Source: Halichondria panicea | Taxonomy: Eukaryota > Porifera > Demospongiae > Suberitida > Halichondriidae | Assembly: GCF_963675165.1 (NCBI RefSeq) | Contig: NC_087393.1 | Location: 1,389,002-1,453,001 of the forward strand | Direction: 5' to 3' | DNA: 64,000 bases | In this document: positions 42,700 through 53,234 of the stretch, piece after piece | Numbering within the stretch: the first letter of the stretch is position 1 | How the letters are laid out: the number at the start of each line of letters is the position of its first letter | Position numbers and translations under genes: made by a program | The notes under the pieces: model-generated | Database searches by the model: none | What the model was told of the DNA's origin: nothing | Seen by the model: only the letters and a program-made list of their open reading frames with translations

Positions 42700-44913
42700 A
42701 TGGACAAACAAATGACAAAAGATGCAATCAAGAAACTGGACACGAAACTCGAATGTTCGATTTGCCTTGACACTTTCAAGCAACCAAAACTCTTACCATG
42801 CTATCACGTATTTTGCACGTCCCCGTGTCTGGAGAAACTAGCAACCAAGGATGGACGCTCCCTCACTTGTCCCACTTGTCGACACATCGTCCCACTGTCA
42901 GAAAGGGGAGTGGCTGGACTGCAATCAGACTTCCACATCGACCACTTGTTTGAGATACGAGATGCATTCGATAAAGCTGGCAATACTAACTGTGAGAACT
43001 GTGAAGACGAGAAAGCAACAGGGTACTGCTGTGACTGCAAGAACCTTGTGTGTGATGATTGCCAAGGTATTCATTCGAGACTGAAACTAACAAAATCCCA
43101 CAAAATCATTTCTCTTGAGAAGTTTGAGGGGACTATTCCAGTGTCCGAGAAAACTGCTTCTTATTGCCCAAAGCATCCAACAAAGACGCTATCACTAATT
43201 TGTGAAACTTGCTCTGTACTTACTTGTATCTACTGTGCACGAAGTGATCATCAAGGGCACAATTACGAACTGATCAGTGATGTTTTCCCCCACCACAAAA
43301 AAGACATAGTGCTGGCTTTAGAACCGCTCAAACAGAAGATAGGAAATGCACAGACAATTCTCCTATCAATCAATACTGCAGTCAAAGAAATTCAAAACCA
43401 AAGGGTCACCGTTGAAGCAAACATACACAGAGAGATTGACGAGCAACATCAACTGTTAGATCAGCGCAAAATAGAACTTGTAGGAGAGCTAGAGATGATG
43501 ACTCAGCAGAAACTAAAGGACCTGGCCACAAAGAAGGACCAGGTGGAGCTGAGCAAGGCGAACATTGTTGGTTGTCTAGACAACACAAGTAGTGTCCTTG
43601 AAACAGGCCCTAAGGGTGAAGTTCTCACAAAGAAGGAAACCCTCTTACGTCAAATCGAAGAAGCAGTTACTGATTATCTCCCAGAGGTGATTGTAGAGAC
43701 AAGAGCTGATATCGAACTGGTCACTGATGGAAAGGAAAAGTGTCAACAAAACTGTCGAGAGTTTCTGGAAATTCGAAAAGGAGGACCTGTAAGTCTCAAA
43801 AACTGTCGTATCTCAGAAGGGGTAAAAAATCCCATGTACATAGTGACTGGAGAAGAACAAACGATAGTATTTCAAGCCAAAAATGAACAAAATGAAATAT
43901 TTGAAGGCAAGCTCCGACTTGAAGCCAATGTTATACACTCTGACACCCAAAACGAGCCAGTTAACAGACACGAAATAATCAAGCAACAAAATGGACAGTA
44001 TTATATTATTTATCGACCTGTGAAAAGAGGGAAGCATATGCTATATCTTACTGTCAACGGGCACCAATTTCAAGACAAACCCTTTCCAATTGTAGTTCTT
44101 CCCTCATCCAAACAAGTCCAGGTTGTGAGAAAATTAGACAAAGTGAGAGGAGTAGCTATCAACAGCACGGGAGAGATGATCGTTGTGAATAAAAATGGAA
44201 CTCAAATATCTGTGCTGAAACCGACTGGAGAGAAAATACGTACATTCGGTACACAAGGTATAGAGAATGGACAACTATCAAATGCATACGGAGTAACTGT
44301 CGATAAACATGACAACATTTATGTGTCTGATTATGGAAATAATCGTATTCAGAAGTTTAAACGAGGAGGGCAGTTTGTGAAAGCAGTTGGAAACACAGGA
44401 AATCAAGCATTGGAATTTCAATCGGCTGTTGACATATGCTATAACCACGTAGATAACAATCTGTATGTTGTTGATCAAAACAACCACCGAATACAAGTGT
44501 TGTCAACGGAGCTGCAATTTGTAAGCACTTTCGGAACACAAGGAGCACAATATGGGCAGCTCAAACATCCCATAAGCTGTGCTTTTGATAGTGCGAACAA
44601 CTTGTATGTGACAGAATGGGACAACAGCCGTGTACAGGTCTTCACCACAGAGGGAGAATTTCTTAGCGCATTTAGCAACAAAGCTAATAATGTAACGTTA
44701 TATCATCCACTGTCAATTGCTATAGACAGTAATGATACAGTATTTGTGAGCGAAGAAGGCAAGAAGTACGTGAATATCTTCAACACCCAAGGAGAATATA
44801 TAACAGCTATCGATATAGAAGAACAATTTGGAAATATTTACGGATTGGTGACCAACCAAAATGATCAACTCATAGTTTCAGACCGAAGCTATGGATATCT
44901 GAAAGTGTATTAG
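42700..44913 (+). CDS. TRIM-type RING / B-box / filamin / NHL protein, copy C (737 aa, intact)
   Basis: I start at MDKQMTKDAIKKLDTKLECS. This start lies directly after the conserved acceptor and matches the other copies; the frame is open 41 codons further upstream but that part has no counterpart in them. RING with the same ligands as copy A (C19 to C60), B-box 1 of a different type (NCENCEDEKATGYCCDCKN), B-box 2 (CPKHPTKTLSLICETC), coiled coil, filamin repeat (about 400-500) and a six-bladed NHL propeller (blades such as GVTVDKHDNIYVSDYGNNRI). Probable E3 ubiquitin ligase. The RING and part of the coiled coil are nearly the same as in A and E at base level. B-boxes, filamin and NHL are much more diverged, and closest to copy D. 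Partner unknown. Confidence 0.93.
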   Translation: MDKQMTKDAIKKLDTKLECSICLDTFKQPKLLPCYHVFCTSPCLEKLATKDGRSLTCPTCRHIVPLSERGVAGLQSDFHIDHLFEIRDAFDKAGNTNCENCEDEKATGYCCDCKNLVCDDCQGIHSRLKLTKSHKIISLEKFEGTIPVSEKTASYCPKHPTKTLSLICETCSVLTCIYCARSDHQGHNYELISDVFPHHKKDIVLALEPLKQKIGNAQTILLSINTAVKEIQNQRVTVEANIHREIDEQHQLLDQRKIELVGELEMMTQQKLKDLATKKDQVELSKANIVGCLDNTSSVLETGPKGEVLTKKETLLRQIEEAVTDYLPEVIVETRADIELVTDGKEKCQQNCREFLEIRKGGPVSLKNCRISEGVKNPMYIVTGEEQTIVFQAKNEQNEIFEGKLRLEANVIHSDTQNEPVNRHEIIKQQNGQYYIIYRPVKRGKHMLYLTVNGHQFQDKPFPIVVLPSSKQVQVVRKLDKVRGVAINSTGEMIVVNKNGTQISVLKPTGEKIRTFGTQGIENGQLSNAYGVTVDKHDNIYVSDYGNNRIQKFKRGGQFVKAVGNTGNQALEFQSAVDICYNHVDNNLYVVDQNNHRIQVLSTELQFVSTFGTQGAQYGQLKHPISCAFDSANNLYVTEWDNSRVQVFTTEGEFLSAFSNKANNVTLYHPLSIAIDSNDTVFVSEEGKKYVNIFNTQGEYITAIDIEEQFGNIYGLVTNQNDQLIVSDRSYGYLKVY

Positions 44914-45236
44914 ACAAAATGTTGTGTTTACCGATAGAATGTATATACATGGTTACATTGCAATTATGTAATCTAAGCAAAGGACATGAGTGTTTATTTT
45001 TGGGCAGCAGTATTATAATTATCTGATCTGTACGTACATGTTTGTACAGTGCATATGCAATAAACAGCTGAGCATATATACGTGTATATACTGCATGGTT
45101 TATATCTATACGTATTACGTATACCTGCAGTGATCATTCACAAAATTAAGGCGAAGCAAAATAATGTACATGTAGCTATTGATGCGAACCGTAACAGCAC
45201 GTATATAAGCCTATTATAGTAACGTAAGGCCACAAC

Positions 45237-45515
45237 TATAGCCTCAATTCCAGGCCGCTCTCAGTTGAGAAAGACGGCCTGGTATACACTGTCTGCGCAT
45301 GCGTCAGTTGCCCCAAGATTCTTGAGATATCAGTCAGTACATTGTATATTTTACAATGATGTCATTGCACAAATCACAGCAGAATAACACAGCTACTTAC
45401 AACATTTACGACCTAGACTAGTGACTAGTGTGAGAGGGGCTGGGATCGAGGCTAGGCCACAACTAGCCTCGATTCCAGGCCGATTAAAATACGTCGGCCT
45501 TGAATCGAGGCTAGG
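45237..45515. mobile_element. TAGCCTCGATTCCAGGCC-family inverted repeats
   Basis: Two elements in tandem. 45237-45455 starts TATAGCCTCAATTCCAGGCC and ends ATCGAGGCTAGGCC. 45463-45515 is a short hairpin with TAGCCTCGATTCCAGGCCG opposite CGGCCTTGAATCGAGGCTA. Related ends occur at 36246, 52764, 57971 and 58923. Confidence 0.75.
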
Positions 45516-45530
45516 CCACAACAAGAGGTA

Positions 45531-46040
45531 CCGTATGGGTAGAAAATTTCGAGGTGTTTTTAATTTCGCGTTTTTTGTGGGTGGCTGCAGAACACGAAAA
45601 TTAAAACCCGCGAAAGGCTTTGTTTACGCATGCGAGATAGTGAAATTTACTACCCGCGAAATTTTCCAAATATCGGTAAGACAGAATATTGAATTGCACG
45701 AAAATGTACACCCTCGAAATTCACTTTAGGTTGAGTGGGTGTTGCAATAATTATTGCAACACCCACTCAACCTAAAGTGAGTGGTGTGGTTTGCGCATGC
45801 GCATTAGGTGTGTTGCTGAAAAAACAGAATTGAGCGGCGGATGGACCAGAAACAGAACTACCGTATGGGTAGAACATTTCGAGGGTGTAAATTTTCGTGC
45901 AATTCAATATTCTGTCTTACCGGTATTTGGAAAATTTCGCAGGTAGTAAATTTCACTATCTCGCATGCGTAAACAAAGCCTTTCGCGGGTTTTAATTTTC
46001 GTGTTCTGCAGCCACCAACAAAAAACGCGAAACAATGGCT
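45531..46040. mobile_element. large inverted repeat around a 60-bp perfect palindrome
   Basis: The arms 45531-45720 and about 45862-46040 are inverted copies (for example GCTGCAGAACACGAAAATTA and TAATTTTCGTGTTCTGCAGC). Between them 45721-45780 is a perfect palindrome centred on GCAATAATTATTGC. The arms stay open on opposite strands and would give near-identical peptides, which is an effect of the inversion, not evidence for a gene. Confidence 0.85.
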
Positions 46041-46618
46041 CAAGCTAGTGCAATGACATAATTATATAGGTGTTTGATATGGAGACAATTCTCAGTTCAA
46101 TGTTCTGGTTGCCAAAGCCTAAAATACCTCTTCCTGTATAAATTATATGTTATTTATTATTGTGTTGTAAACCGTTTTTAAAGACAAACTGTGAAAAATA
46201 AAAAAAGTGATGACACTGCAAACAGTATGTGTGGCTCAGTTGCTGTTGTCCCTCCTGGCCTCACGTAATCAGGGAAGCAACTTGACCAGAAACAGAACTA
46301 CCTCTTGTTGTGGCCTAACCACATTCCTAATCAATTTTTCACTTTACATGCAGTCCTAGAGGTAAGCAACAATAAGTGTACAGAATCCACATGCACACAT
46401 TGCATTCAGATTGCTATCCAGACAGATTATTCTGAGCAAGGAATTGTGAATGACTGAACAGATTACCGTACAGAACATCACTGATAAGCGTTTCCATGCA
46501 GTCAATCAATTAAACTACGTATGCAAACCAAAATACAGTGGAACCCCTTATTGGGGAACACCATTATACACAGAGGTGGCATTTGTTGCGTTTTTAAAGC
46601 CCTAGTAGTAGTTTTATT
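46041..46618. other. intergenic, pogo-type remnant, no gene seen
   Basis: Contains one pogo-like terminus (ACAGTGGAACCCCTTATTGG at about 46539) and otherwise AT-rich unique sequence. Confidence 0.5.
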
Positions 46619-46760
46619 TATGAGCCGTGCTGAGAAGTCCAGAGGCCACACCCTCAACATGCACCCTGTCCTCTGAAACACACATGTATTGACAAACAGG
46701 ATGGATTTGTAGTGAGCCTCAAAATTATGTTCAGTCTTGTGGCTGCATGTTGAAACAAAA
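46619..46760 (-). pseudogene. WDR90 exon relic (from exon 22618-22823), broken
   Basis: GAGCCGTGCTGAGAAGTCCA then GAGGCCACACCCTCAACA matches the 22618-22823 exon, followed by a deletion and then the exon's far end (GGATGGATTTGTAGTG). It marks the right flank of copy C. Confidence 0.85.
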
Positions 46761-46916
46761 ACATTTTTTTACACTCTTTTATGTGCTTCGTGCTTTTCAG
46801 GTTCAGGTGTAAAAATAATAAATGAACAATCTGTTATTATAAGCATTATGTCTACGTGTATAGTAAAACAGCGAAAGCAACATCTATATTGCTTCAACTA
46901 AGCAGACTAACATGAT

Positions 46917-47030
46917 TCTAGCCAGTACTCCAGCCCATCTTCATTGACTTCTATTGTACTGACTGATGGACCTCCAGTGACAGGATGGCTATACCCCCTG
47001 GTTCGCTATGCCATATATATTATAATTATT
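46917..47030 (-). pseudogene. chimeric WDR90 relic: pieces of two exons joined without the intron and TRIM gene
   Basis: AGCCAGTACTCCAGCCCATC ... ACTGAC is from exon 18133-18203. It runs straight into TGGACCTCCAGTGACAGGAT from exon 22618-22823. In the true gene these are separated by the 4.4-kb intron that holds the TRIM gene. Confidence 0.75.
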
Positions 47031-47401
47031 ATCTTGAGAGATGGAAAATATGGTTGAAAAAAGTTGGTGGGAAAAGAGGAGCATTTAACATTAATTAACA
47101 CATGTAAAAGAGCTTCTACACGTACATGCATGTACTGCAAATTGGTGACTGTATTTTTGGAAGTGAAAAACCTTGCGAATGAGCCAAATCACAGCATAAA
47201 AATTGACTTTGCGATTTAACTGCAAGGATCGTGTGGTAAATACGGTACTACTTTATAGGTTTTGCGATTTTATTATTGCAAATTGATCAACCCTCGCAAA
47301 CTTCGCATATGTTTGATACTCGCAAAACATTCTAGTAATACGGTAGTTGCATATATGTAGTTCTCAGCACAGATAGCCACAGACACCACCCACCTAACTG
47401 T

Positions 47402-47520
47402 TCACTATAGACCTACTGTCCCAGACACTTGGTCCAGGACTGAGGTAGCACAAGACCAGACATCGATGGGTCCCATCAGACTGGCTCCAGAAGCCCTATG
47501 TTGCCCTATGGGAGAGATGA
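47402..47520 (-). pseudogene. WDR90 exon relic (from exon 16921-17094)
   Basis: GACCTACTGTCCCAGACACT, then ...TCGATGGGTCCCATCAGACT and AGCCCTATGTTGCCCTATGG match the exon with internal deletions. Left flank of TRIM copy D. Confidence 0.82.
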
Positions 47521-48006
47521 TTGAATTTGTGTACATGCTTGATTCATGTTCAGGTTATATACCGTAGTTACAGCACTGCCGTAATTTAAGCGCCAACTCA
47601 GACTGTGAACGCAATTTTTTAGGTGCTAAAAAGCGCTAACGGTCAATGTACACGTTTTTAAAAGGTATGCAAAGGCAAGTCGCCTATACTTTTTGGCCTA
47701 TATAATTATAACAATTATTATGTTCATGCATTTGAGCTGTAACTACACTAGATTCACCTATGTACCACTGCACTAGCTGTAGCGCTGTAGCGCATAAGCG
47801 CCAGCTCGGATTGAACACAATTCTTGCGATTCTAAAAGCGCCACTCCAAAGTGTAGTTTACATCAACTATATCCTACCACATAAGTAAATCTAAGGTTAT
47901 TATGCTAATATTGCGTCGAGTGGAAGAATATTAATTGCATTGCCATAGAGAATCCATGTGATGTAGCATAAGAATATTAATTGCCATACTAGTACTGCAG
48001 TGGTTC

Positions 48007-48078
48007 AGTGGTTCCAGCCAATATTATTCAGATTTCCACTGCACTGCATGACGACCATATACAGTCGGTCCCCATGTG
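48007..48078 (-). pseudogene. WDR90 exon relic (from exon 18133-18203)
   Basis: GTGGTTCCAGCCAATATTAT ... TTTCCACTGCACTG, then a disrupted end. In the expected place between the previous relic and the leader exon of copy D. Confidence 0.78.
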
Positions 48079-48251
48079 AAATTGTATAACCACGACAATA
48101 TTCATTGCATTGTTTAATGTTTAATGAATAACCACAATATTTACTATAGCATCATGTGATGTAGCTTTGTCCCCACGCCCTTGAGCTATTGATTCCTATG
48201 ATTCTCTATTAATTAATAATTAAACATTAATTTATAGAAACAGATCTTCAT

Positions 48252-48295
48252 TGTAGAGTGTGGCAGTGCTGTGAAGCTAAGAGGAACAATTCAGT
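48252..48295 (+). other. probable 5' UTR exon of TRIM copy D
   Basis: GTAGAGTGTGGCAGTGCTGT ... GCTAAGAGGAACAATTCAGT|GTGAGTTT. The acceptor CACAG ends at 48743, 5 bp before the ATG. The inferred intron holds the element 48381-48723. Confidence 0.55.
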
Positions 48296-48380
48296 GTGAG
48301 TTTCATTAGACAGAAACGATATAACCATAAGTTTTTACATGTAGATACGTAGGCGCAGGTATGTATGTACATAGTCAATA

Positions 48381-48723
48381 CCGTAAGACCTCGATTTAAG
48401 GCGACCCTCCAAATATGCGACACCCAGGAGCTTCAGCAATTTTCTGACCTCTAAAAATAGCGACAGCTTCGTTGACAATTATGTTTTAATGTCGCGTTCT
48501 AAATAGAGGTAAATCTAGCCACTCCCTAGCCTCGGTTGTAGCCCATTGGAAAATCAGTGTTTTTAAGCGGCCTAAAATCGAGGCAAATAGACTCTGTAAA
48601 GTTAGATGCGACCGTCTAAATATGTGACACCAGGACTTCAATATAATTTTTCAACCTCTAAAAGAAGCGACCTCTGGCTTCGTAATTATTAAAAAGTGTC
48701 GCTTTAAATCGAGGTATTACGGT
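48381..48723. mobile_element. MITE inserted in the 5' UTR intron of TRIM copy D
   Basis: Ends CCGTAAGACCTCGATTTAAG and CTTTAAATCGAGGTATTACGG (last 20 bases read as inverts), flanked by TA on both sides. 343 bp, non-coding. A related element lies at 58810-59092. Confidence 0.85.
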
Positions 48724-48748
48724 ACATACATGTACATACACAGGAAGA

Positions 48749-50960
48749 ATGGCTGAACAAATGACAAAAGATGTGATTAAGAAACTGGACACAAAACTCG
48801 AATGCTCGATTTGCCTTGATACTTTCAAGCAACCGAAACTCTTGCCATGCTATCACGTATTTTGCAAGTCACCATGTCTAGAGAAACTAGTGACCAAGGA
48901 TGGACGCTCCCTCACTTGTCCCACCTGTCGACACATCGTCCCACTGTCAGAGAGGGGAGTGGCTGGACTGCAATCAGACTTTCACATCGACCACTTGTTT
49001 GAGATACGAGATGCATTTGATAAAGCTGGCAATACTAACTGTGAGAACTGTGAAGACGGGAAAGCAACAGGGTACTGCTGTGACTGCAAGAACCTTGTGT
49101 GTGATGATTGCCAAGGTATTCATTCGAAACTGAAACTAACCAAATCCCACAAAATCATTTCTCTTGAGAAGTTTGAGGGGACTATTCCAGTGTCCGAGAA
49201 AACTGCTTCTTACTGCCCAAAGCATCCAACAAAGACGCTATCACTAATCTGTGAGACTTGCTCTGTACTTTCTTGTATCTACTGTATACTAAGTGATCAT
49301 CAAGGACATAAGTGTGAACTGATCAGTGATGTTTTTCCCTATCACAAAAAAGACATATTGCTAGCTCTAGAACCGCTCGAACAGAAGATAGAAAACGCAC
49401 ATAAAATGCTTCAATCAATCGCTAACGTGGTAAAAGAAATCCGAGACCAAAGAGCCACCCTTGAAGCCAACATACACAAAGAGATTGACGAGTAACATTA
49501 ACTGTTAGATCAGCGCAGGACAGAGCTTGTGGGAGAGCTAGAAATGATGACTCAGCAGAAACTAAAGGACCTGGCCACAAAGAGGGACCAGGTGGAGCTG
49601 AGCAAGGCGAACATTGTTGGCTGTCTGGAAAACACAAGTAGTGTCCTTGAAACAGGCCCTGAGGGTGAAGTGCTCACAAAGAAAGAAACTCTCTTACGAC
49701 AAATCGAAGAAGCAGTTACTGATTATCTCCCAGAGGTGATTACAGACACTAGAGCCGATATCGAACTGGTCACTGATGGAAAGAACGAATGTCAACAAAA
49801 CTGTAGAGAGTTTTTGGAAATTCGAAAAGGAGGACCTGTAAGTCTCAAAAACTGTCGTATCTCAGAAGGGGTAAAAAATCCCATGTACATAGTGACTGGA
49901 GAAGAACAAACGATAGTATTTCAAGCCAAAAAGGAACAAAACGGAATATTTGAAGGCAAGCTCAAACTTGAAGCCAATCTTATACACTCCGACACCCGAA
50001 ACGAGCCAGTTAACACACACAAAATAATCAAGCAACGAAATGGACAGTATAATATTATTTATCGACCCATAAAAAGAGGGAAACATATGCTGCATATCAC
50101 TGTCAACGGGCACCAATTTCAAGACAAACCCTTTCCAATTGTAGTTCTTCCCTCATCCAAACAAGTCCAGGTTGTGAGAAAATTAGACAAAGTGAGAGGA
50201 GTAGCTATCAACAGCACGGGAGAGATGATTGTTGTGAATAAAAATGGAACCTCAAATATCTGTGCTGAAACCAACTGGAGAGAAAATACGTACATTCGGT
50301 ACACGTATAGAGAATGGACAACTATCAGATGCATACGGAGTAACTGTCGATAAACATGACAACATTTATGTGTCTGATTATGGAAATAATCGTATTCAGA
50401 AGTTTAAACGAGGAGGGCAGTTTGTGAAAGCAGTTGGAAACACAGGGAATCAAGCATTGGAATTTCAATCGGCTGTTGACATATGCTATAACCACGTAGA
50501 TAACAATCTGTATGTTGCTGATCAAGGCAACCACAGAATACAAGTGTTGTCAACAGAGCTGGAATTTATAAGGGCTTTCGGAACACAAGGAGAACAAAAT
50601 GGACAATTTACAAATCCCGCAGGTTGTGCTTTTGATAGTGCGAACAACTTGTATGTGACAGACTGGGGCAACAGCCGTGTACAGGTCTTTACAACAGAGG
50701 GAGAATTTCTTAGCGCATTTAGCAACAAAGCTAATGATGAAACGTTATATCATCCACTGTCAATTGCTATAGACAGTAATGATACAGTATTTGTGAGCGA
50801 AGAAGGCAAGAAGTACGTGAATATCTTCAATACCCAAGGAGAATATATAACAGCTATCGATATAGAAGAACGATTTGAAGATATTTACGGATTGGTGACC
50901 GACCACAATGATCAACTTATAGTTTCAGATCGAAATTATGGATATCTGAAAGTATACTAG
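48749..50960 (+). pseudogene. TRIM-NHL copy D, one nonsense codon and one frameshift
   Basis: Nearly identical to copy C over its whole length (RING, B-boxes, coiled coil, filamin, NHL). A CAA codon of the coiled coil (in DEQHQLLDQR of copy C) is TAA here, at 49493-49495. An extra C near 50250 shifts the frame at the start of the NHL domain. A three-base in-frame deletion follows shortly (FGTRIENG in place of FGTQGIENG). The remaining NHL frame is open to 50960. As read it can only make RING plus B-boxes (248 aa). This could be a recent pseudogene, a truncated RING/B-box product, or in part a sequencing error. Confidence 0.88.
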
Positions 50961-51068
50961 ACTAGACAAACTGTTGTTGTGTGATGTAATAATAATTGTA
51001 CAGAAAAGAAAAGAAACCATTTGGGGTAGCCAAAGTCAATGTTGCACGTATGAATGCAAACCAAAATA

Positions 51069-51346
51069 ACAGTGGAACTCCTATACAAAAGACATGCATG
51101 CATGCATAGGGGAATAAAATTGTGTCCATTACACATGCAGAGGTGCATGCATGTCCTTTATTGAGGGGTGTTTTTATTATATTCATTTGATATCTGAGAA
51201 CCTCGCATGCATGTGTACCCCAAAATGGCGGCTATCAAAACGTGACGTCAGAACTACATGCACCCACTGCATGCAATAAGTCTTGGATTTTTCTTCAAGG
51301 CTTTAGGGTGGCCGTTAAAAAGGGTCCCACTACAGATACAAATCAT
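51069..51346. mobile_element. pogo-like element remnant
   Basis: ACAGTGGAACTCCTATACAA at the left and AAAAAGGGTCCCACTACAG at the right are imperfect inverted ends of the CAGTGGAACC type. No coding content. Confidence 0.5.
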
Positions 51347-51454
51347 GCTCTAAGCTCACGAAAAAGAGAAAATAACTTTCTATATGTTATCTAGATCTAC
51401 TGTGATAAAAAAATAATGGTGTGTGCACCTTGAACATAGTGCACCAAAGAAACA

Positions 51455-51640
51455 CCACCCACCTACCTGTTAGACCTGATATCCCAGATGGTGTGGTCCA
51501 GGGAGCACAAGACTAGACAGACCTCAGTCACCTCACTTCCCGTGACACTCATATACCCGGCCTCTCGATGGGACCTTATCAGAATGGAGTAGCGCTGCTT
51601 CTACTGTCATTGACATCTAGGAGCCCTATGTTGCCTTGTA
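51455..51640 (-). pseudogene. WDR90 exon relic (from exon 16921-17094)
   Basis: CACCTACCTGTTAGACCTGA ... GATGGTGTGGTCCAGGGAGC ... CTCACTTCCCGTGACACTCA ... AGCCCTATGTTGCCTTGTAT follow the true exon with small indels. It lies right of copy D and left of copy E. Confidence 0.88.
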
Positions 51641-51780
51641 TGGGAAAGCATGTATAATTCATTCAGGTCAGTGTTCAGATATAATGAAAATATACGAGGT
51701 TATTATGAGGTTCCTGATATTGCGCCTCTGAGTGCAAAAGCCCGGAGACGAAGGAAATAACAATTGGCAAAATTACTTAC

Positions 51781-51862
51781 AGTGTTCCAGCCAGTATTCT
51801 GAGCCCGAGCTCTTCTTCACTGATTTTTCTACTACCGACTGATCCATCGCGTTCTGTGTGTG
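51781..51862 (-). pseudogene. WDR90 exon relic (from exon 18133-18203), first of two
   Basis: GTGTTCCAGCCAGTATTCTG ... CTGATCCATCGCGTTCTGTG. A second relic of the same exon follows at 52128-52202, so this inter-copy spacer is itself composite. Confidence 0.85.
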
Positions 51863-51880
51863 GGTGAATCATGTATCAAG

Positions 51881-52022
51881 AGTGTCCGAGAAAACTGCTT
51901 TTTACTGCCCAAAGCATCCAAAAAAGACGTTATCACTAATTTGTAAGACTTTGTTCTGTACTTACTTGTATCTACTGTATACTAAGTGATCATCAAGGAC
52001 TGAAGTGCGAACTGATCAGTGA
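51881..52022 (+). pseudogene. isolated TRIM B-box fragment of the C/D type
   Basis: AGTGTCCGAGAAAACTGCTT then TTTACTGCCCAAAGCATCCA and CTAAGTGATCATCAAGGACT match bases 49190-49330 of copy D, with one early stop (TTTGTAAGACTTTG). Only B-box 2 is present. Confidence 0.88.
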
Positions 52023-52127
52023 CTATAACACCCTCTTTCCTAGGCCAATTTAATATAGAGCAGTGTTTATACGGCTTGGGAATGAGGCTAATGGTAATAT
52101 AGCTACTAGCTCAGTGGTTGCATACTG

Positions 52128-52195
52128 TACTGCAGTAGTTCCAAGTATTCTGACCCATTTTCACTGACATCCACTGCACAGGCCAGTCCATCATG

Positions 52196-52202
<7 letters not shown>
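52128..52202 (-). pseudogene. WDR90 exon relic (from exon 18133-18203), second
   Basis: CAGTAGTTCCAAGTATTCTG ... CACTGCACAGGCCAGTCCAT then CATGTTCTGTG. It is followed by a long GT microsatellite (52197-52271) in the same place as the short GT tract of the true gene. Confidence 0.88.

Positions 52203-52271
<69 letters not shown>
52197..52271. repeat. GT microsatellite
   Basis: About 37 GT units, expanded from the GTGTGTGT that follows the true WDR90 exon at 18204. Confidence 0.97.
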
Positions 52272-52273
<2 letters not shown>

Positions 52274-52509
52274 GTGGATGGATGTGTGTATTAAGTGTGT
52301 ATATAGGTGGATGGATGTAAACAGAGTAAGAGTGGGTAGTGACACAACAATATTCATTACCTATCTCAACCACATTCGATATTCATAGCAGTATCACATG
52401 ACATTCATGGCAAATCACAACTCTTGGAAATCAGAATCTGCTTGGAAATATACTATATAGTGGACAGAGACTGAGTGAGTCATGATAGAGTCTACAACTG
52501 TATACCCTA

Positions 52510-52549
52510 AATTGTAGAGTGTATTGTAAAGCTAAGAGAAACTTTTAAT
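52510..52549 (+). other. probable 5' UTR exon of TRIM copy E
   Basis: GTAGAGTGTATTGTAAAGCT ending TTTTAAT|GTGAGTT. The next matching acceptor (ACACACAG, ending 54490) is 1.9 kb away because several repeats lie between. Confidence 0.5.
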
Positions 52550-52636
52550 GTGAGTTAACATTTTGATACTAAATAACATCAGGAGCGCATGAATACATGA
52601 ATTGATCATAATTATGCCAAAAAGGGTTTTGCACTA

Positions 52637-52713
52637 GTCTCATGAATCAGCCGCCCTTAACCTTCTATGGGATAGGAGTCCTCTCCCATGGAAGGGTGGC
52701 TGATTCATGAGAC
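52637..52713. mobile_element. short hairpin element
   Basis: GTCTCATGAATCAGCCGCCC (52637) and its invert GGTGGCTGATTCATGAGAC (to 52713) form arms of about 20 bp around a short loop. It lies in the inferred 5' UTR intron of copy E. Confidence 0.7.
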
Positions 52714-52782
52714 AAGGGTTTCGCATGACATTTTCTGGCTATAATTATACATGTATAGACTATAGCCTCGTTCCCAGGCCTT

Positions 52783-53123
52783 ATGCACCTATCAATTTCA
52801 GTCCCTACTACCCCCATGCGGGGGGGGGGATGTCAGGGTTTAGTGGGATTTGATTTGCAATTAACCTGGGGGACTGGTTGAAATCAAATACCCACTTCCC
52901 CTCTCATACCACCCCCACTTAACAACCCCGGGATTTGATACACACGTGCATGCATCATGTGCTACATTTTTCTGGATATTACTATTACAAGTTTGTATAT
53001 TGAGGAAGTCAAATTCCCCACCATATCCCGCACCTCAGTGTTACTTGCTGAATTATAACCCCATTATGTCCCCACTATGTCCTGCGGGGGGGGGGTAGTG
53101 GGGACTGACATTGATAGGTGCAT
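52783..53123. mobile_element. inverted-repeat element with G tracts
   Basis: ATGCACCTATCAATTTCAGT at the left and ACTGACATTGATAGGTGCAT at the right, each followed inward by CCCTACTACCCCC / GGGGGTAGTGGGG. An outer pair, TTCCCAGGCCTTA at about 52771 and TAAGGCCTGATTTGGGAA near 53231, suggests insertion in an older AGCCTCG-type element. Confidence 0.75.
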
Positions 53124-53234
53124 TACTTTTTCTTGCTGTTGTAATTGTTCATCCATAAACAAAAAAGAATGAGGCAGCGAAGAAAGAAATGGGCGTATAC
53201 AGTTAAGAAAAAGTAAGGCCTGATTTGGGAAATC

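Noticed and set aside
45421..46043. Two similar hypothetical proteins on opposite strands
   Set aside because: They are the two arms of one inverted-repeat element; the peptide similarity follows from the inversion.
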